Below, one piece after another: positions 52,701 to 62,000 of a stretch of DNA of 64,000 nt. The stretch covers positions 2,542,001 to 2,606,000 of the forward strand of contig NC_063023.1 of the NCBI RefSeq assembly GCF_020509005.1, in the 5' to 3' direction. This DNA comes from Fulvia fulva. Its lineage: Eukaryota > Ascomycota > Dothideomycetes > Mycosphaerellales > Mycosphaerellaceae. A model generated the notes under the pieces. That model was given only the letters and a program-made list of their open reading frames with translations, was not told where the DNA came from and searched no databases. Within the stretch, counting starts at the first letter, position 1, and each line of letters opens with the position of its first letter. The translations under genes were made by a program, and so were the position numbers.

Positions 52701-53755
52701 GCCATTCGTAACTTGTTGAACGCAGCGATGACATCGAGCTTGGTGAAGTACTTGGCCTTAGAGAGGCGCTCGAGCGTCTCCTGAATCAACGGTATTGGGT
52801 AGCGGTTCTTCTTTGTAACAGCGTTCAAGCCTCGGTAGTCTACGCAGAAGCGTAGACCACCGCCGGGCTTCTTGACGAACATGACGGGACTGCCAGCGCT
52901 GGAACGGCTCGCTCGAATGAACCCCTTCTTTAGGTTCTCTTCGAGGTATCTCTTGAGGACGATAAGCTCTTCTCGGGACATGGAATATAACGGTCCGAAC
53001 GGTGTCTCTGAACCTTCTTCTAGCTCAATCTTGTGGTCGTGAGGGCGATGAGGAGGCAGCTCGTCTGCGGCTTTAGCATCGAATACGTGGAGGATGTGGT
53101 GTGCCCAAGGAGGGACCTTCGTAGCAGGGTCGGTAGGTGTACGCTTCTTGTCGAGCTTCTCGAGGGCGATGTCGATATCGCGGAGAGAGGCGGCGAAGAC
53201 TTGAGCTTTGGGCTGCTTAGCAGCAGTGGTGAAGGCAGCGGCGTTCACCTGGAAGATCTTGGTATACTCAGGACCGCGCTGAGGCGGCGGAGAAGGCGGA
53301 GGTGCCGGAGGAACTTCTGGAGGGAAGCTGACAGTAAGGGAAGTCCAGTCGATGATAGGTCGGTGTCGTCTGAACCAGGGGAGGCCGAGGATAAACTTCT
53401 GATGCGGTAGGGACGTAAGGAAGCTGGTGATCGACATACGCTTGCCTCCGAGGGTGATTGACGTGTGTACAACATGAGTAATCTTACCAGTGGTAGTCTC
53501 CGTGCCGTCAAAGAGTTCAAGGGTGCGAGGGTACTTCAGTTCCTGGGGTTCGAGGTTGAGAGAGGTCGCGAGTTTATAGTCCATAAAAGACTCGCCTAGT
53601 GCGCCAGTGTCCATGAGAGTGAGATTGGAAGAAGAGAGTTTCTTTGAGCCGATATTTACATTCGTGACGAACGGTTTGCAAGCGTGGTCCTTGCCCGTCT
53701 CGTCGTACAGGTCTAGCTGTGCTGTATTGATCCTCAACTTCTTTCCTCTCTTCAC
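49379..53755 (-). CDS. Element F pol: protease, RT, RNase H, integrase, chromodomain
   Basis: 1458 residues as drawn from a GTG at 53755; the frame stays open upstream past the gag stop, so it is expressed by -1 frameshift, not from its own start. Protease LMDTGALGESF at residue 49; RT active site YIDDILVYS near 402; RNase H ETDASDGVVGGVL near 540; integrase zinc region (HDSASGGHPGVAKTHK, CATC) near 830; core MDFITDLPH, SDRGTQF and GQTEITNA; chromodomain about 1216-1280 (YAVRKIRGIRVE, YEVEWQGC). After it the frame enters the LTR at about residue 1334 and continues Ser/Arg-rich to the stop at 49379. An acidic spacer (ESDDESEPEEYASD) sits between RNase H and integrase. Confidence 0.93.
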   Translation of the reverse strand: MKRGKKLRINTAQLDLYDETGKDHACKPFVTNVNIGSKKLSSSNLTLMDTGALGESFMDYKLATSLNLEPQELKYPRTLELFDGTETTTGKITHVVHTSITLGGKRMSITSFLTSLPHQKFILGLPWFRRHRPIIDWTSLTVSFPPEVPPAPPPSPPPQRGPEYTKIFQVNAAAFTTAAKQPKAQVFAASLRDIDIALEKLDKKRTPTDPATKVPPWAHHILHVFDAKAADELPPHRPHDHKIELEEGSETPFGPLYSMSREELIVLKRYLEENLKKGFIRASRSSAGSPVMFVKKPGGGLRFCVDYRGLNAVTKKNRYPIPLIQETLERLSKAKYFTKLDVIAAFNKLRMAEGHEYLTAFRTRYGLFESLVMPFGVCNGPSTFQNFINDILQEFLDQFCTAYIDDILVYSETKEEHREHVCKVLQKLADAGLQLDIDKCEFEKTEVKFLGLIITADGIKMDQEKIDAIVEWDAPTNVKEVQGFLGFANFYRRFIHAFSGVVRPLTKLTRKGEKFAWTDECQEAFDLLKAKFVENPLLQHFDFELETRVETDASDGVVGGVLLQRRSPESPWLPVAFLSKKLTATECNYEIYDKELLAIVKAFEEWRPELEGSAMPVQVSSDHKNLVYFMKSKLLNRRQARWSEFLSRFNFVISYTPGKANSMADALTRRPGDSPVDRRGGRQIAGQQVIKEHNLSSELREYLSNGQPTLAASFATLVLAPAYLDESDDESEPEEYASDAEDLNDDEEGSVTTDGSSESDFEGFDNEEQPEGIMARVRTAYDADIDAQELVQALRSGARTFPGFSLSECELQEGVVYFRKKLYVPQPEGSNIRAEILQIIHDSASGGHPGVAKTHKLLARYYWWPHSWKDVRRYVLNCATCRRAKANRHRPHGLLHPLPAPDRPWKHITMDFITDLPHGKTFSGVKAKALLVIVDRHSKDRYMIPCWSMTAKETARLFYEFVWRFQGLPDSITSDRGTQFISHFWKRLCAILGIKHNLSTSFQPQTDGQTEITNAILEQVLRCFVDYHQKDWPQHIPAVEFATRNWDSETTGYSPFYTTRGYHPRTGMEPEEPLPPTEDANEQAADEFATMLSQIHEEVHDEMVYAQAIYEDQANRRRQPAPDYQVGDMVYLNSKNIKTDRPSKKLNWKNLGPFEITERISSHAYRLALPANIKIHDVFHPVRLRPSAEDPFPNQNQDMPGPPDEVEVDEPVNLPSDDYAVRKIRGIRVEPNDVEGLPPIKYEVEWQGCPEWDTSWEPIQHIIFNRQAIEEYHARADGPEVNIGRLFESELFDGAYQWCIDHDIRPRPGTEAEHPRYVELLRLRRNSALFGGATVMVSPQSVQKVGTEEPQSAQKSSRSDSPAWCVSTKNHMPRNIHYGTQPSKFTPLPNLDRFTSARDCVTHGTPASTRDCAGPWKKHVEDSERRAGWNKVLSKAAERGFARVSPVDAGTRTREGRV

Positions 53756-53802
53756 TTTCGGTAAACGTTGTTCTTGGTCTTCATCGCGTCGATGAGGAAG
53801 AC

Positions 53803-54963
53803 CTAGGCTTTTTCCTGCTCAGCGGGAGCAGCAGGAGCAGGCTCGATAGCGCCGACAGCGCCGCGAACCGGGTTGCGGGCGTTACGGGCAGCGAGCTGCG
53901 GACAGTTGGCTGCGATGTGGCCTGGACCGCCGCAGTAGGTGCAGAGTCCGGCCTGGCGACGGCGAAGCTTCTCTTCGGGAGTGAGCTTACCGTTGACGAG
54001 GCCCTGGACTCGAGGGACGGCGGCACCAGCGCTGAGATCCATAGCGTCACCTACAGAGACGGGAGGGAGAGCCGTAGGAGCGGCGGCGCCTAGTGGAGCA
54101 GCGAAGTGGCTTCCGGGACCACGAGGCTGACGACCTTGAGAACGGGAAGCGAGGAGAGAGGCGGTGTGTTTCATGTTGGAGTCGAGGCGCTGGCAGGTCT
54201 CGACGAGCTCACGGAAGCTCATAGCACCGACGTCCTTGTCCTCGAGGGCTCGAAGAAGCTCTGCTGACAAACCACGGCGGAGAGTGCTCTTCTTGGTCTC
54301 TTCGTTGTAGCCGGTGAACCCGATGTCGCGGTTGAAGGCCGCGAGGTACTCGGCGAAGCTCTTGTTCTTCTGGAGGAGGTTGTGGATGGCGTTCTGGGCG
54401 GTGGCTCTACGGTCTGGATCACCAAAGGCAGCACGGAGGTCCTGCATCAAGGTGAGGACGTCCGGGCAGCCGATAGTCTGCGTGGCGTTGTCGATGTAGT
54501 GTTGTACCTGAGCCGCGGCGTCTCCCCGAAGGAGGGAGAAGACGTACGTGACTTTGTCCTTCTCTTGCGGAAAGTGGTCGGCATTAGCCAACAGCTTGAT
54601 GGTGAGCTGTGTCTCAAATGCCTCAAACTTGCTCTTGTTGCCGTCGAACTCGTCTGGGTCGTTGACCTTCTTGGAGAAGTGCTGGCGGCGGTTGTCGTCG
54701 GCGTGCGGGGCGAGGTTCTGGAAGGTGTTCACAATACCTTGAAGGTATGTTGCTTGGTTGTTTGCTTGCTCGACCTGCTGGGCGGTCTCGCGGAAAGAGG
54801 AGACGGTGCGGTTGATGAGAGCGTAGGCGGTGTCGGGGTTGGCGTTTGCCCAGGCACCGAAGGCAGCGGCGTTCGAGAAGGGGATGTCAGTCCACTCACT
54901 GAAGTGGAATGGAGTGTCTTGGTTGTCGAGGTTGACACCTCTATCGGTGGCGTGGTCACCCAT
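53803..54963 (-). CDS. Element F gag polyprotein
   Basis: 386 residues from ATG 54963; a longer frame begins inside the LTR at 55077 but crosses the primer-binding site, so the internal ATG is preferred. Capsid domain about residues 85-260 (DEFDGNKSKFEAFETQL, RRGLSAELLRAL). Zinc knuckle CTYCGGPGHIAANC near residue 350, then an Ala/Pro tail. The frame ends GAA AAA GCC TAG; the A5 run (plus-strand T5 at 53809-53813) just before the stop is a candidate -1 slippage site into pol. Confidence 0.9.
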   Translation of the reverse strand: MGDHATDRGVNLDNQDTPFHFSEWTDIPFSNAAAFGAWANANPDTAYALINRTVSSFRETAQQVEQANNQATYLQGIVNTFQNLAPHADDNRRQHFSKKVNDPDEFDGNKSKFEAFETQLTIKLLANADHFPQEKDKVTYVFSLLRGDAAAQVQHYIDNATQTIGCPDVLTLMQDLRAAFGDPDRRATAQNAIHNLLQKNKSFAEYLAAFNRDIGFTGYNEETKKSTLRRGLSAELLRALEDKDVGAMSFRELVETCQRLDSNMKHTASLLASRSQGRQPRGPGSHFAAPLGAAAPTALPPVSVGDAMDLSAGAAVPRVQGLVNGKLTPEEKLRRRQAGLCTYCGGPGHIAANCPQLAARNARNPVRGAVGAIEPAPAAPAEQEKA

Positions 54964-54994
54964 GAGGATGACTCGAGTGGTTGACGGTTTGTTG

Positions 54995-55003
54995 GTCTTT
55001 TGT
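54995..55003 (-). promoter_or_regulatory. Primer-binding site of element F, self-complementary to its LTR
   Basis: Plus-strand GTCTTTTGT, 2 nt from the 5' LTR, is the reverse complement of ACAAAAGAC at 55105-55113 in the LTR, about 41 nt downstream of a TATA box (GTATAAATATC on the minus strand, 55146-55156). Suggests self-priming. Confidence 0.6.
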
Positions 55004-55005
55004 GA

Positions 55006-55525
55006 TGTCAGGGCGAGAGCCTGGCCTGTGAGATGTAAGGGTGAAAGCGAGAATGCAGGTGCGAAGTGCAGATGCAAAAGGGTATGGTATGATGGCTACA
55101 CAAAACAAAAGACGAAGAAAGCAAGAGAGGCCTGGGGAAGGCCAGATATTTATACGCGACCCTCGCGAGTGCGTGTCCCCGCATCAACAGGGCTAACCCG
55201 TGCGAAGCCGCGCTCAGCAGCTTTGCTCAAAACCTTATTCCAACCTGCCCTACGTTCCGAGTCTTCCACGTGCTTCTTCCAGGGTCCAGCGCAGTCGCGG
55301 GTGCTCGCGGGAGTGCCGTGAGTCACACAGTCACGAGCCGAAGTGAATCTGTCAAGGTTTGGTAGAGGGGTGAATTTGGAGGGCTGGGTCCCGTAGTGAA
55401 TGTTGCGGGGCATGTGATTCTTGGTGCTCACACACCAAGCTGGACTGTCACTTCTTGACGACTTCTGAGCACTCTGAGGCTCTTCTGTCCCCACCTTCTG
55501 TACACTCTGTGGGGAGACCATGACA
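55006..55525 (-). repeat. 5' LTR of element F
   Basis: 520 bp; differs from the left copy at one position (GATGTAAGG versus GATGCAAGG). Followed by TATAA. Confidence 0.93.
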
Positions 55526-55530
55526 TATAA

Positions 55531-56677
55531 CATACCTATACCTATATACTTGTCCTACGGCCTATATATTCTTAATACTCCTACTTAGGCTATATAGTCT
55601 CCTACAATCCCTTTACGTAAGCTAGAGCTACCTTATAAAGTTTTGGAACTACTAGCTATTAAGGGGCTTTATTAACCTATTAGTAGCTATGTCCTTTATA
55701 TAGTAGTAGTCTACTATAACCTTCTTCTACTACTAGAGATATCTAATATAGTTATATATCACATTAATATACTTTGACCTTTTATATATATAGGCATCTT
55801 TAATAAGTGTTAAAGCGGCTTAGTTGTCACCTATAAGCTTGACTAGCCTTAGCTCGTTAATAGTGCCCTTGCTTGCCCTTATACTCGGCTAGAAAGAGCT
55901 CTTTCCTACTAGTTCTAGGCACCCTATTTCTTTAAGGACAGTAGCAAGAAAGTATAACTACTTTACGGCTACGTTTATAGCTATAAACTTAGCTTCTATT
56001 ATTAATGTTATAATAGACTTCTGCTTCCTACTTATCTAGGATATAGGTAATCTATAAAGGAACTATACGTATCCTAGAGTTAAGACCCTATCCACTTTGT
56101 CTATAGCGTAGTTAGAGTCCGAGTATCCCTAGAGATTGCCCCCTCCCTTTCTATATATAAGACCTAGGTCTAGGTACGACCGTAGGTATCGGGAGAGCTT
56201 CTTTAAAGCCTTTATATACTACTACGAGGGATTAGTAATATATAAGCTAATTCTTCTAAGGGGGAATGCTAAGTCTAGCCTTGTCATTGTCATTAGCTAC
56301 ATCTAGATACTATTATAGCTCTAGTAATCCTGTTTATTGCACCTCTTATCTATAGGTACCGTAGGTATTAAGTGCTCGTAGCTCTCTATAGGTAAGTAGG
56401 TTAGCGTAGCCTTCTCTCTAGCTATATTTATCTTAGCTAAGTTAGCGTAGATATAGTGTTCTTAATTAAGCTTTAAAGTGTCTTAGGACCTGTCTCTTAT
56501 AATCCTTATTCTAAGGATCTTCGTAGGTTTACTAAGATCTTTAATCTTAAACACTTTTCTAAGCTTAGCCTTAAACTACTAAACATCTAATAGCTTCGGA
56601 GCTATAATAGGTATATCATCTATATAGGTAAGGACTATAAGGTCTCTATCCGTATAGATAAGTAGGTATAGATCTAC
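55531..56677 (-). pseudogene. Element E: LTR end and 3' part of copia pol, RIP-destroyed
   Basis: 55531-55577 is the last 47 bp of the LTR. 55578-56677 aligns base for base with element C's RNase H and RT region (32815 to about 33915), with C-to-T/G-to-A changes almost only at CpA/TpG. It stops at the RT region, where element G is inserted. Confidence 0.85.
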
Positions 56678-56861
56678 TATTACGGGTAGCCCGTAACCCC
56701 TTACTATAGCTACGTCGGCCCGGCTAAACCGCGGACCTTCCGTATTAGGTTAGCGCGGCTTAGCTTTACTTTATAACTTCGCCGCGCCTCGCGCTCCTCT
56801 TTTATAGCTTCGTAGAATAATAACTATCTCGTTCGGACCCTATAGTACGCGCGCCCTTATA
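56678..56861 (+). repeat. 5' LTR of element G
   Basis: 184 bp; the reverse complement of B's LTR with RIP changes (TATTACGGGTAGCC...CGCCCTTATA). Confidence 0.88.
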
Positions 56862-56997
56862 GTTTGTTCTACTACCCTACCTAGATCGCGGATCTAGGTA
56901 AGAGACGCGTAATAATAGGAATAGACAGAACCGTAGAACTCGAGAACGCGTAGAGTCGTATTAGAATATAGAACACGGTAAGGCGTATAGCGCGTAG

Positions 56998-58573
56998 ATA
57001 CCTAGAGAACGTAACGCGGCGATATTATTAGTAGGTAGTCGCGCGCTTATAGATAGTCAGGATATAGGTACTATTACGCCTCCCCTAAACCTAGATAATA
57101 TGACTTTATAAATAGCGAACGGCGGTATACTACCGCTACCTAAGCCTAAGGGCAAAAGTAAGTAGCGTATATCTCTTTTCCCCGACCTCTCCTCTTTTCC
57201 TTAGAGTTAGATATAGGACGATAACCGGCGGGTTATAGTAGACACCGGTATCGCGCTATAATAAGAGATTAATAAAGCTTACTAGAAGGCCTTCGAGCGA
57301 GAAGAAGGTAGTAAGATTAACTTTATAGAACTGTTCGAGTTTCAGCTTAAAGAGAACCTAGGCGGCGACCTAGACGAGGTATATCTATTACTCGACGAGG
57401 CAGAACACATTCTCGTATCCGAATACTAGAATGTCACCCTAGACAACCTTACGACCCTTACATCCTAACACCCGAAGACCACCTACGACTTCGTACTATA
57501 AGTAGTTAATACGGCGATTACTAAGGGTAGACAACTCGATATAATAGAGCGAGCTAACGACCTCTAGAACACCTAGTATACTACGCTATATACTAAATAC
57601 GACCGTATCTATAAGATACTACGAAGTAAAGAGCTTGTTATATAGAAAATGGTAGTAGATCTTAAGAGTAAGAAGGATTACGACCTAGCTAAGTTATAAG
57701 AGCTAGAGAAGAAATATAAGGAAGCTAATAACCTATATAAGTAGTTTAGCGAGATCTACGAGAAGGAGAAGAAGAAGGTATAAGATGCTAAGGCGAAGAA
57801 CTAGGCCCTATAATAAGATGTCAGGGCGAGAGCCTGGCCTGTGAGATGCAAGGGTGAAAGCGAGAATGCAGGTGCGAAGTGCAGATGCAAAAGGGTATAG
57901 TATAATTGCTACACAAAACAAAAGACGAAGAAAGCAAGAGAGGCCTGGGGAAGGCCAGATATTTATACGCGACCCTCGCGAGTGCGTGTCCCCGCATCAA
58001 CAGGGCTAACCCGTGCGAAGCCGCGCTCAGCAGCTTTGCTCAAAACCTTATTCCAACCTGCCCTACGTTCCGAGTCTTCCACGTGCTTCTTCTAGGGTCC
58101 AGCGCAGTCGCGGGTGCTCGCGGGAGTGCCGTGAGTCACACAGTCACGAGCCGAAGTGAATCTGTCAAGGTTTGGTAGAGGGGTGAATTTGGAGGGCTGG
58201 GTCCCGTAGCGAATGTTGCGGGGCATGTGATTCTTGGCGCTCACACACCAAGCTGGACTGTCACTTCTTGACGACTTCTGAGCACTCTGAGGCTCTTCTG
58301 TCCCCACCTTCTGTACACTCTGTAGGGAGACCATGACATAAGAAGTCGATAACCTAAAGGGTCGGCTTAAGGTAGGAGACACTATATAGAACGGAGGTAG
58401 GGGCCGCTTAGGCCGCCGACCCTCTCGTTCCCGCCTACGCGAGACCTTACTCGAGTAGCTATTACGTAGGTATCGCGAAGCTACTAGTAGAGGTAGCGGT
58501 CGCGGTAGTAGTAATAACAATAGAGACGAAAATAACTATAGTAATAATAGCCGAGGACGTAATAACGACCGTC
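56998..58573 (+). pseudogene. Element G gag, RIP-destroyed and interrupted
   Basis: Follows B's gag from its first codons through the coiled-coil region to the Gly/Asp-rich stretch (58480-58550), with TAG/TAA replacing Gln and Trp codons. Interrupted by H at 57819-58338. Confidence 0.82.
57819..58338 (-). repeat. H: solo LTR of the F family
   Basis: 520 bp, flanked by TAAGA at 57814-57818 and 58339-58343, with no internal sequence, so it arose by LTR-LTR recombination. Mostly free of RIP. It shares a few variants with element I (ATTGCTAC for ATGGCTAC, GGCGC/AGCGC for GGTGC), so it belongs to I's subfamily. The strand is given as for F. Confidence 0.9.
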
Positions 58574-59093
58574 TGTTAGGGCGAGAGCCTAGCCTATAAG
58601 ATATAAGGGTGAAAGCGAGAATATAGGTACGAAGTGTAGGTACAAAAGGGTATAGTATAATTGCTACACAAAACAAAAGACGAAGAAAGCAAGAGAGGCC
58701 TAGGGAAGGCTAGATATTTATACGCGACCCTCGCGAGTACGTGTCCCCGTATTAATAGGGCTAACCCGTACGAAGCCGCGCTTAGTAGCTTTGCTCAAAA
58801 CCTTATTCCAACCTGCCCTACGTTCCGAGTCTTCTACGTGCTTCTTCTAGGGTCTAGCGTAGTCGCGGGTACTCGCGGGAGTACCGTAAGTTATATAGTT
58901 ACGAGCCGAAGTGAATCTATTAAGGTTTAGTAGAGGGGTAAATTTGGAGGGCTAGGTCCCGTAGTAAATGTTACGGGGCATATAATTCTTAGCGCTTATA
59001 TACTAAGCTAGACTGTCACTTCTTAACGACTTCTAAGCACTCTAAGGCTCTTCTGTCCCTACCTTCTATACACTCTATAGGGAGACTATAACA
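58574..59093 (-). repeat. LTR of element I, RIP-mutated
   Basis: 520 bp, starting TGTTAGGGCG (C to T relative to F) and ending GACTATAACA. Confidence 0.88.
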
Positions 59094-62000
59094 GTAGCCC
59101 CCCTAAACAAAGCTAAGTTCCTACGAAGCCGTAGTAGTTCTATATATCGAGGATGTTCAGCTTTAGTACTAGGCCTAGGCCTAATGTTATAGTCGATATA
59201 CTATTAGTAAGCCCCGTCGAAGAGCTTAGATTCGAAGAGCCTACCGATATTGACTTCTAGGCCGTCTACGCGGGCGTAGTATTCTTCGATTGCTTAACTA
59301 TTAAAGATAATATATTAGATAGGTTCCTATAAGGTATTATACTTAGGGCAACCTTGCTATTCGACTTTATACTTAATCGGCGGTAGTCCTTTAACGTCGT
59401 TAGGCTCTACGCGGATTCCCCGGATCTTACGGACGGTATAGTCGTTAGAAGGTAGGTTAATAGGCTCGTCGACTTCTACTTTATCGGGAGGACCTAGTAT
59501 GTCTTAGTTTTAGTTCGGGAATAGGTCCTTAGCCGACGGCCGAAGGCGTACGGGATAGAAGACGTCGTGGATCTTTATGTTCGTAGGAAGAGCTAGACGG
59601 TAGGCGTATAAACTAATACGCTCGGTGATCTTAAAAGGACCTAGGTTCTTCTAGTTCAGCTTCTTAGAGGGGCGGTCCGTCTTAATGTTCTTAGAGTTAA
59701 GGTAGACTATATCGCCTACTTAGTAGTCGGGAGCTAGCTAGCGACGACGATTAGCTTAATCCTCGTAGATTACTTATACGTATACTATCTCGTCGTAGAC
59801 TTCTTTATAGATCTATAAGAGTATAGTAGCGAACTTGTCTACTACTTACTCGTTTACGTCTTCGGTAGGCGGGAGAGGTTCTTCTAGTTCTATACCTATA
59901 CGAGGGTAGTAACCTCTCGTAGTATAGAAGGGAGAGTAGCTAGTAGTCTCCGAGTCCTAGTTACGAGTAGCGAACTCTACCGTAGGGATATGCTAAGGCT
60001 AATCCTTCTAGTAGTAGTCGACGAAGTAACGAAGGACCTGCTCGAGGATAGCGTTCGTAATTTCGGTCTAGCCGTCGGTCTATAGCTAAAAACTAGTCGA
60101 GAGGTTATACTTAATACCTAGGATAGTATATAGACGCTTCTAGAAGTACGAGATGAACTAGGTACCTCTATTAGAGGTGATGCTATCCGGGAGGCCTTAA
60201 AAGCGCTAGACGAATTCGTAGAATAAGCGAGTAGTCTCCTTTACGGTTATACTCTAGTACGGGATTATATACCGGTCCTTAGAGTAACGGTCTACGATTA
60301 CTAGAAGGGCCTTTACTTTTACGCCGCTAAAGGTCTTACCGTAAGGAAGATCGGTGATAAAGTCTATAGTAATATACTTCTACGGACAATTAGGAGCCGG
60401 GAGAGGGTGTAAGAGACCGTAGGGACGGTAGCGGTTAGCTTTAGCTCTTCGGTAAGTAGCGTAGTTTAGCACGTAGCGGCGGACGTCCTTCTAGGAATAC
60501 GGCTACTAGTAACACCTAGCGAGGAGCTTGTAGGTCTTAGCTACGCCTAGGTGACCCCTAGAGGCGGAGTCGTAGATAATTTAAAGAATCTTAGCTCGGA
60601 TATTAGAGCCTTCGGGCTACGGTACGTAAAGCTTCTTACGGAAGTAGACGATACCTTCCTAGAGCTCGTACTCGGATAGCGAGAAGCCCGGGAATGTCCT
60701 CGCGCTAGATCTAAGGGCCTGAACTAACTCTTAGGCGTCTATATCGGTATCGTACGCTATTCGTACTCGTGCTATAATGCCTTCGGGCTGCTCCTTATTA
60801 TTAAACCCCTTAAAGTCTAATTCGGATGAGCCGTCGGTCGTTACTAAGCCCTCTTTATCGTCGTTTAAGTCCTTAGCGTCCGAGGCGTATTCTTTAGGCT
60901 CGGATTTATCGTCACTCTCGTTAAGGTAGGTAGGAGCGAGCACGAGAGTAGTAAAGGAAGCGGCGAGCGTAGGCTAGCCGTTCGATAGGTACTCTCGAAG
61001 CTCGGAAGAGAGGTTATACTCTTTAATAACTTGTTACCCTACGATTTGCCGGCCCCCTCTTCGATTAACTAGAGAGTTACTAGGGCGGCGGGTAAGGGCG
61101 TCGGCTATCGAGTTGGCCTTACTAGGCGTATACGAGATTACGAAGTTAAACCGGGAGAGGAACTCGCTCTAGCGGGCCTAGCGACGATTAAGTAGCTTAC
61201 TCTTTATAAAGTAGACGAGGTTCTTATAGTCGGAGCTTACTTAGACGGGTATAGTAGAGCCTTCGAGCTCGGGGCGCTACTCTTCGAAAGCTCTAACGAT
61301 AGCGAGAAGCTCCTTATCGTAGATCTCGTAATTATACTCCGTAGCGGTCAACTTCTTAGAGAGGAAGGCGATAGGTAACTAGGGGGATTCAGGCGAGCGG
61401 CGTTATAGTAGGATACCGCCTACTACGCCGTCGGATACGTCGGTCTCTATACGGGTCTCTAGTTCGAAATCGAAGTGCTATAGAAGCGGGTTCTTAACAA
61501 ACTTCGCTTTAAGCAAGTCAAAAGCCTCCTAGTATTTGTCGGTCTAGGCGAACTTCTTACCCTTACGCGTAAGCTTTATTAAAGGGCGTACTACGCCCGA
61601 AAATACGTAGATAAAGCGGCGGTAGAAGTTAGTAAAGCCTAGGAAACCCTAGACCTCTTTAACGTTCGTAGGAGCATCCTATTCGACGATAGCGTCGATC
61701 TTCTCCTAGTCTATCTTAATGCCGTCTACGGTAATAATTAAACTAAGGAACTTAACTTCGGTCTTCTTAAACTCGTACTTGTCGATATCGAGCTATAAGC
61801 CGGCGTCTACGAGCTTCTAAAGGACCTTATAGACGTGCTCGCGGTGCTCCTCCTTAGTCTCGCTATAGACTAGGATGTCGTCGATGTAGGTAGTATAGAA
61901 CTAATCGAGGAACTCCTAAAGGATATCGTTAATAAAGTTCTAGAAGGTACTAGGCCCGTTATAAACGCCGAAGGGCATAACGAGCGACTCGAATAGCCCG

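Larger units (their letters stand above)
49235..55525 (-). mobile_element. Element F: intact Ty3/gypsy chromovirus
   Basis: 6291 bp, reverse orientation, inserted in element E's LTR. LTRs 49235-49754 and 55006-55525 are 520 bp each, with one difference seen (C to T at CpA). Target duplication is TATAA (49230-49234 and 55526-55530). Gag and pol are open. No general RIP. Relatives in the window are H (solo LTR) and I (RIP-mutated). Confidence 0.95.
31579..56677 (-). mobile_element. Element E: RIP-mutated Ty1/copia element, shattered by insertions
   Basis: Same family as intact element C. Its left LTR survives in three pieces: 31579-31593, 49063-49234 and 55531-55577. These sum to 234 bp, the exact length of C's LTR. 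They are separated by LINE-2 and element F, each with its own target duplication. The internal region follows at 55578-56677, where element G interrupts. The 5' half must lie beyond 64000. GTTAT at 31574-31578 would be its target site; the partner is not in the window. Confidence 0.85.
56678..58573 (+). mobile_element. Element G: RIP-mutated relative of element B (5' part)
   Basis: Plus orientation. LTR at 56678-56861 (184 bp, as in B), then a primer-binding region and the gag start, where B's ATG is now ATA at 56998-57000. Gag runs to 57818, is interrupted by solo LTR H, resumes at 58344 and is cut again at 58573 by element I. The remainder should lie beyond the window. TCTAC at 56673-56677 is its presumed target site. 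Confidence 0.88.

Noticed and set aside
54382..54984. 200-codon plus-strand ORF in element F
   Set aside because: Antisense shadow of gag with Val/Gly-rich low-complexity translation.
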